Of a stretch of 64,000 nt of DNA, positions 63,475-64,000 are shown in pieces (positions within the stretch are counted from its first letter, which is position 1; each line of letters starts with the position of its first letter). Under the pieces are notes generated by a model. The model saw only the letters and a program-made list of their open reading frames with translations. It ran no database searches and had not been told where the DNA came from. Location: positions 1 through 64,000 of the forward strand of contig NZ_JAUSPS010000029.1 of the NCBI RefSeq assembly GCF_030652775.1, in the 5' to 3' direction. Position numbers and translations under genes: made by a program. The stretch comes from Acetobacterium sp. (GTDB lineage: Bacteria; Bacillota; Clostridia; Eubacteriales; Eubacteriaceae).

Positions 63475-64000
63475 ATGGATAGTTCAAGAAAATTTCTTAT
63501 TGTATCAATCAGTGCGGCGGTGCTGTTGATCATTTTAGTCAGTTGCACGCTGGCCTACTCAGGGCGGGATAATACCCTGATGTCAGACAAAACCCTGAGC
63601 TTTGAAATCAACGGATTTAATGTGGAGCTGCCGCTTTCAGAAAACGATGCGGTGTACGATGCGGTGAGTTTGAGCAGTATCACTGAAAATAAAATAAAAT
63701 TACTCAATGAAGTTGGGGCTACCGTCAAAATAGACGGCAAGGGCATTGGCGCCGGGACAACGATTGATTTAAAGCTTGACGAGCTTTCGTCCAGTGAACT
63801 GATAAAAATTCAGGTGGGCAATGAAAAGGATGAGCGGGTGATTTATCTGCGAACTCTGTCATCCCAGCTGCCGGAAATTATTCCTGCTGGAGCAAGCAGC
63901 TATGATGGAAATTACTTTGCCGCAGTGGCAACCGGAGGGGCGGCCTTATACGAACTGAATAATCAGGGTGAAGTTGTTTATTATATCGCCAAGTCAGCGG
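63475..64000 (+). CDS. Probable arylsulfotransferase-like secreted protein (3' truncated by window edge)
   Basis: The frame from ATG 63475 (GAAGGAGACG ahead) is open to the window end, 175 codons. It starts with a membrane anchor or lipoprotein-like signal (residues 7-24, SISAAVLLIILVSC). A beta-rich N-terminal domain with no obvious catalytic motif follows, then SSYDGNYFAAVATGGAALYELNNQGEVVYYI near the end, in the style of the start of the beta-propeller in AssT-type aryl sulfotransferases. The rest is outside the window, so the call rests on that weak resemblance. Confidence 0.5.
   Translation, partial: MDSSRKFLIVSISAAVLLIILVSCTLAYSGRDNTLMSDKTLSFEINGFNVELPLSENDAVYDAVSLSSITENKIKLLNEVGATVKIDGKGIGAGTTIDLKLDELSSSELIKIQVGNEKDERVIYLRTLSSQLPEIIPAGASSYDGNYFAAVATGGAALYELNNQGEVVYYIAKSA

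Overview
The window looks like chromosomal DNA from an anaerobic Firmicute of the class Clostridia. An acetogen such as Acetobacterium is my best guess, from the gene style, the reliance on corrinoid, nickel and lipoate chemistry, AGGAGG-type ribosome binding sites and the riboswitch repertoire. There is no rRNA marker to confirm this. No tRNA, rRNA, CRISPR array, transposase or prophage was seen.

Left third (1-24 kb): a metal and tetrapyrrole handling region. It opens with the end of a FecE-type importer ATPase and two related SAM methyltransferases. A degenerate McrB-like ATPase without a McrC partner, a His-rich CsoR-family metal sensor, an AstE-like deacylase and a LysR regulator follow. 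A cobalamin riboswitch then precedes a complete five-gene Opp/Nik-type importer. Next comes a long gene row: ABC-2 exporter, ChlD-like, ChlI-like, a 1278-residue CobN-like chelatase and a FepB/FecCD/FecE-type importer. A manganese (yybP-ykoY) riboswitch and a GDT1-family transporter close the region.

Middle (24-43 kb): a HAD phosphatase, a short coiled-coil protein, a thiamine thiazole operon (thiS, thiG, thiH, thiE) behind a probable HMP-PP riboswitch, two tandem 946-residue Cache-PAS-GGDEF-EAL proteins, an FMN riboswitch with ribD-ribE-ribBA-ribH, small membrane and zinc-finger proteins, and two tandem M20 dipeptidases.

Right third (43-64 kb): a third SAM methyltransferase directly upstream of a second Opp/Nik-type importer; a polyprenyl-phosphate glycosyltransferase pair; birA-bioY behind a BirA-like operator; a two-component system divergent from a LanFEG-like immunity transporter; a secreted ComEC-like metallo-beta-lactamase; a lipoate operon (lplA, free-standing lipoyl domain, lipA, lplA); and the start of a probable arylsulfotransferase.

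The most interesting signal is a small terminator-embedded leader element seen four times (about 1396, 3831, 12131 and 43200). Each copy lies 3' of a TTGACA promoter, has a near-invariant CATGAAG 5' arm, an apical hairpin and a T-tract. They precede a methyltransferase, the CsoR-type sensor, the exporter/chelatase/importer row, and the methyltransferase-Nik importer operon. I do not recognise it as a known riboswitch class. It may mark a shared metal or tetrapyrrole regulon.
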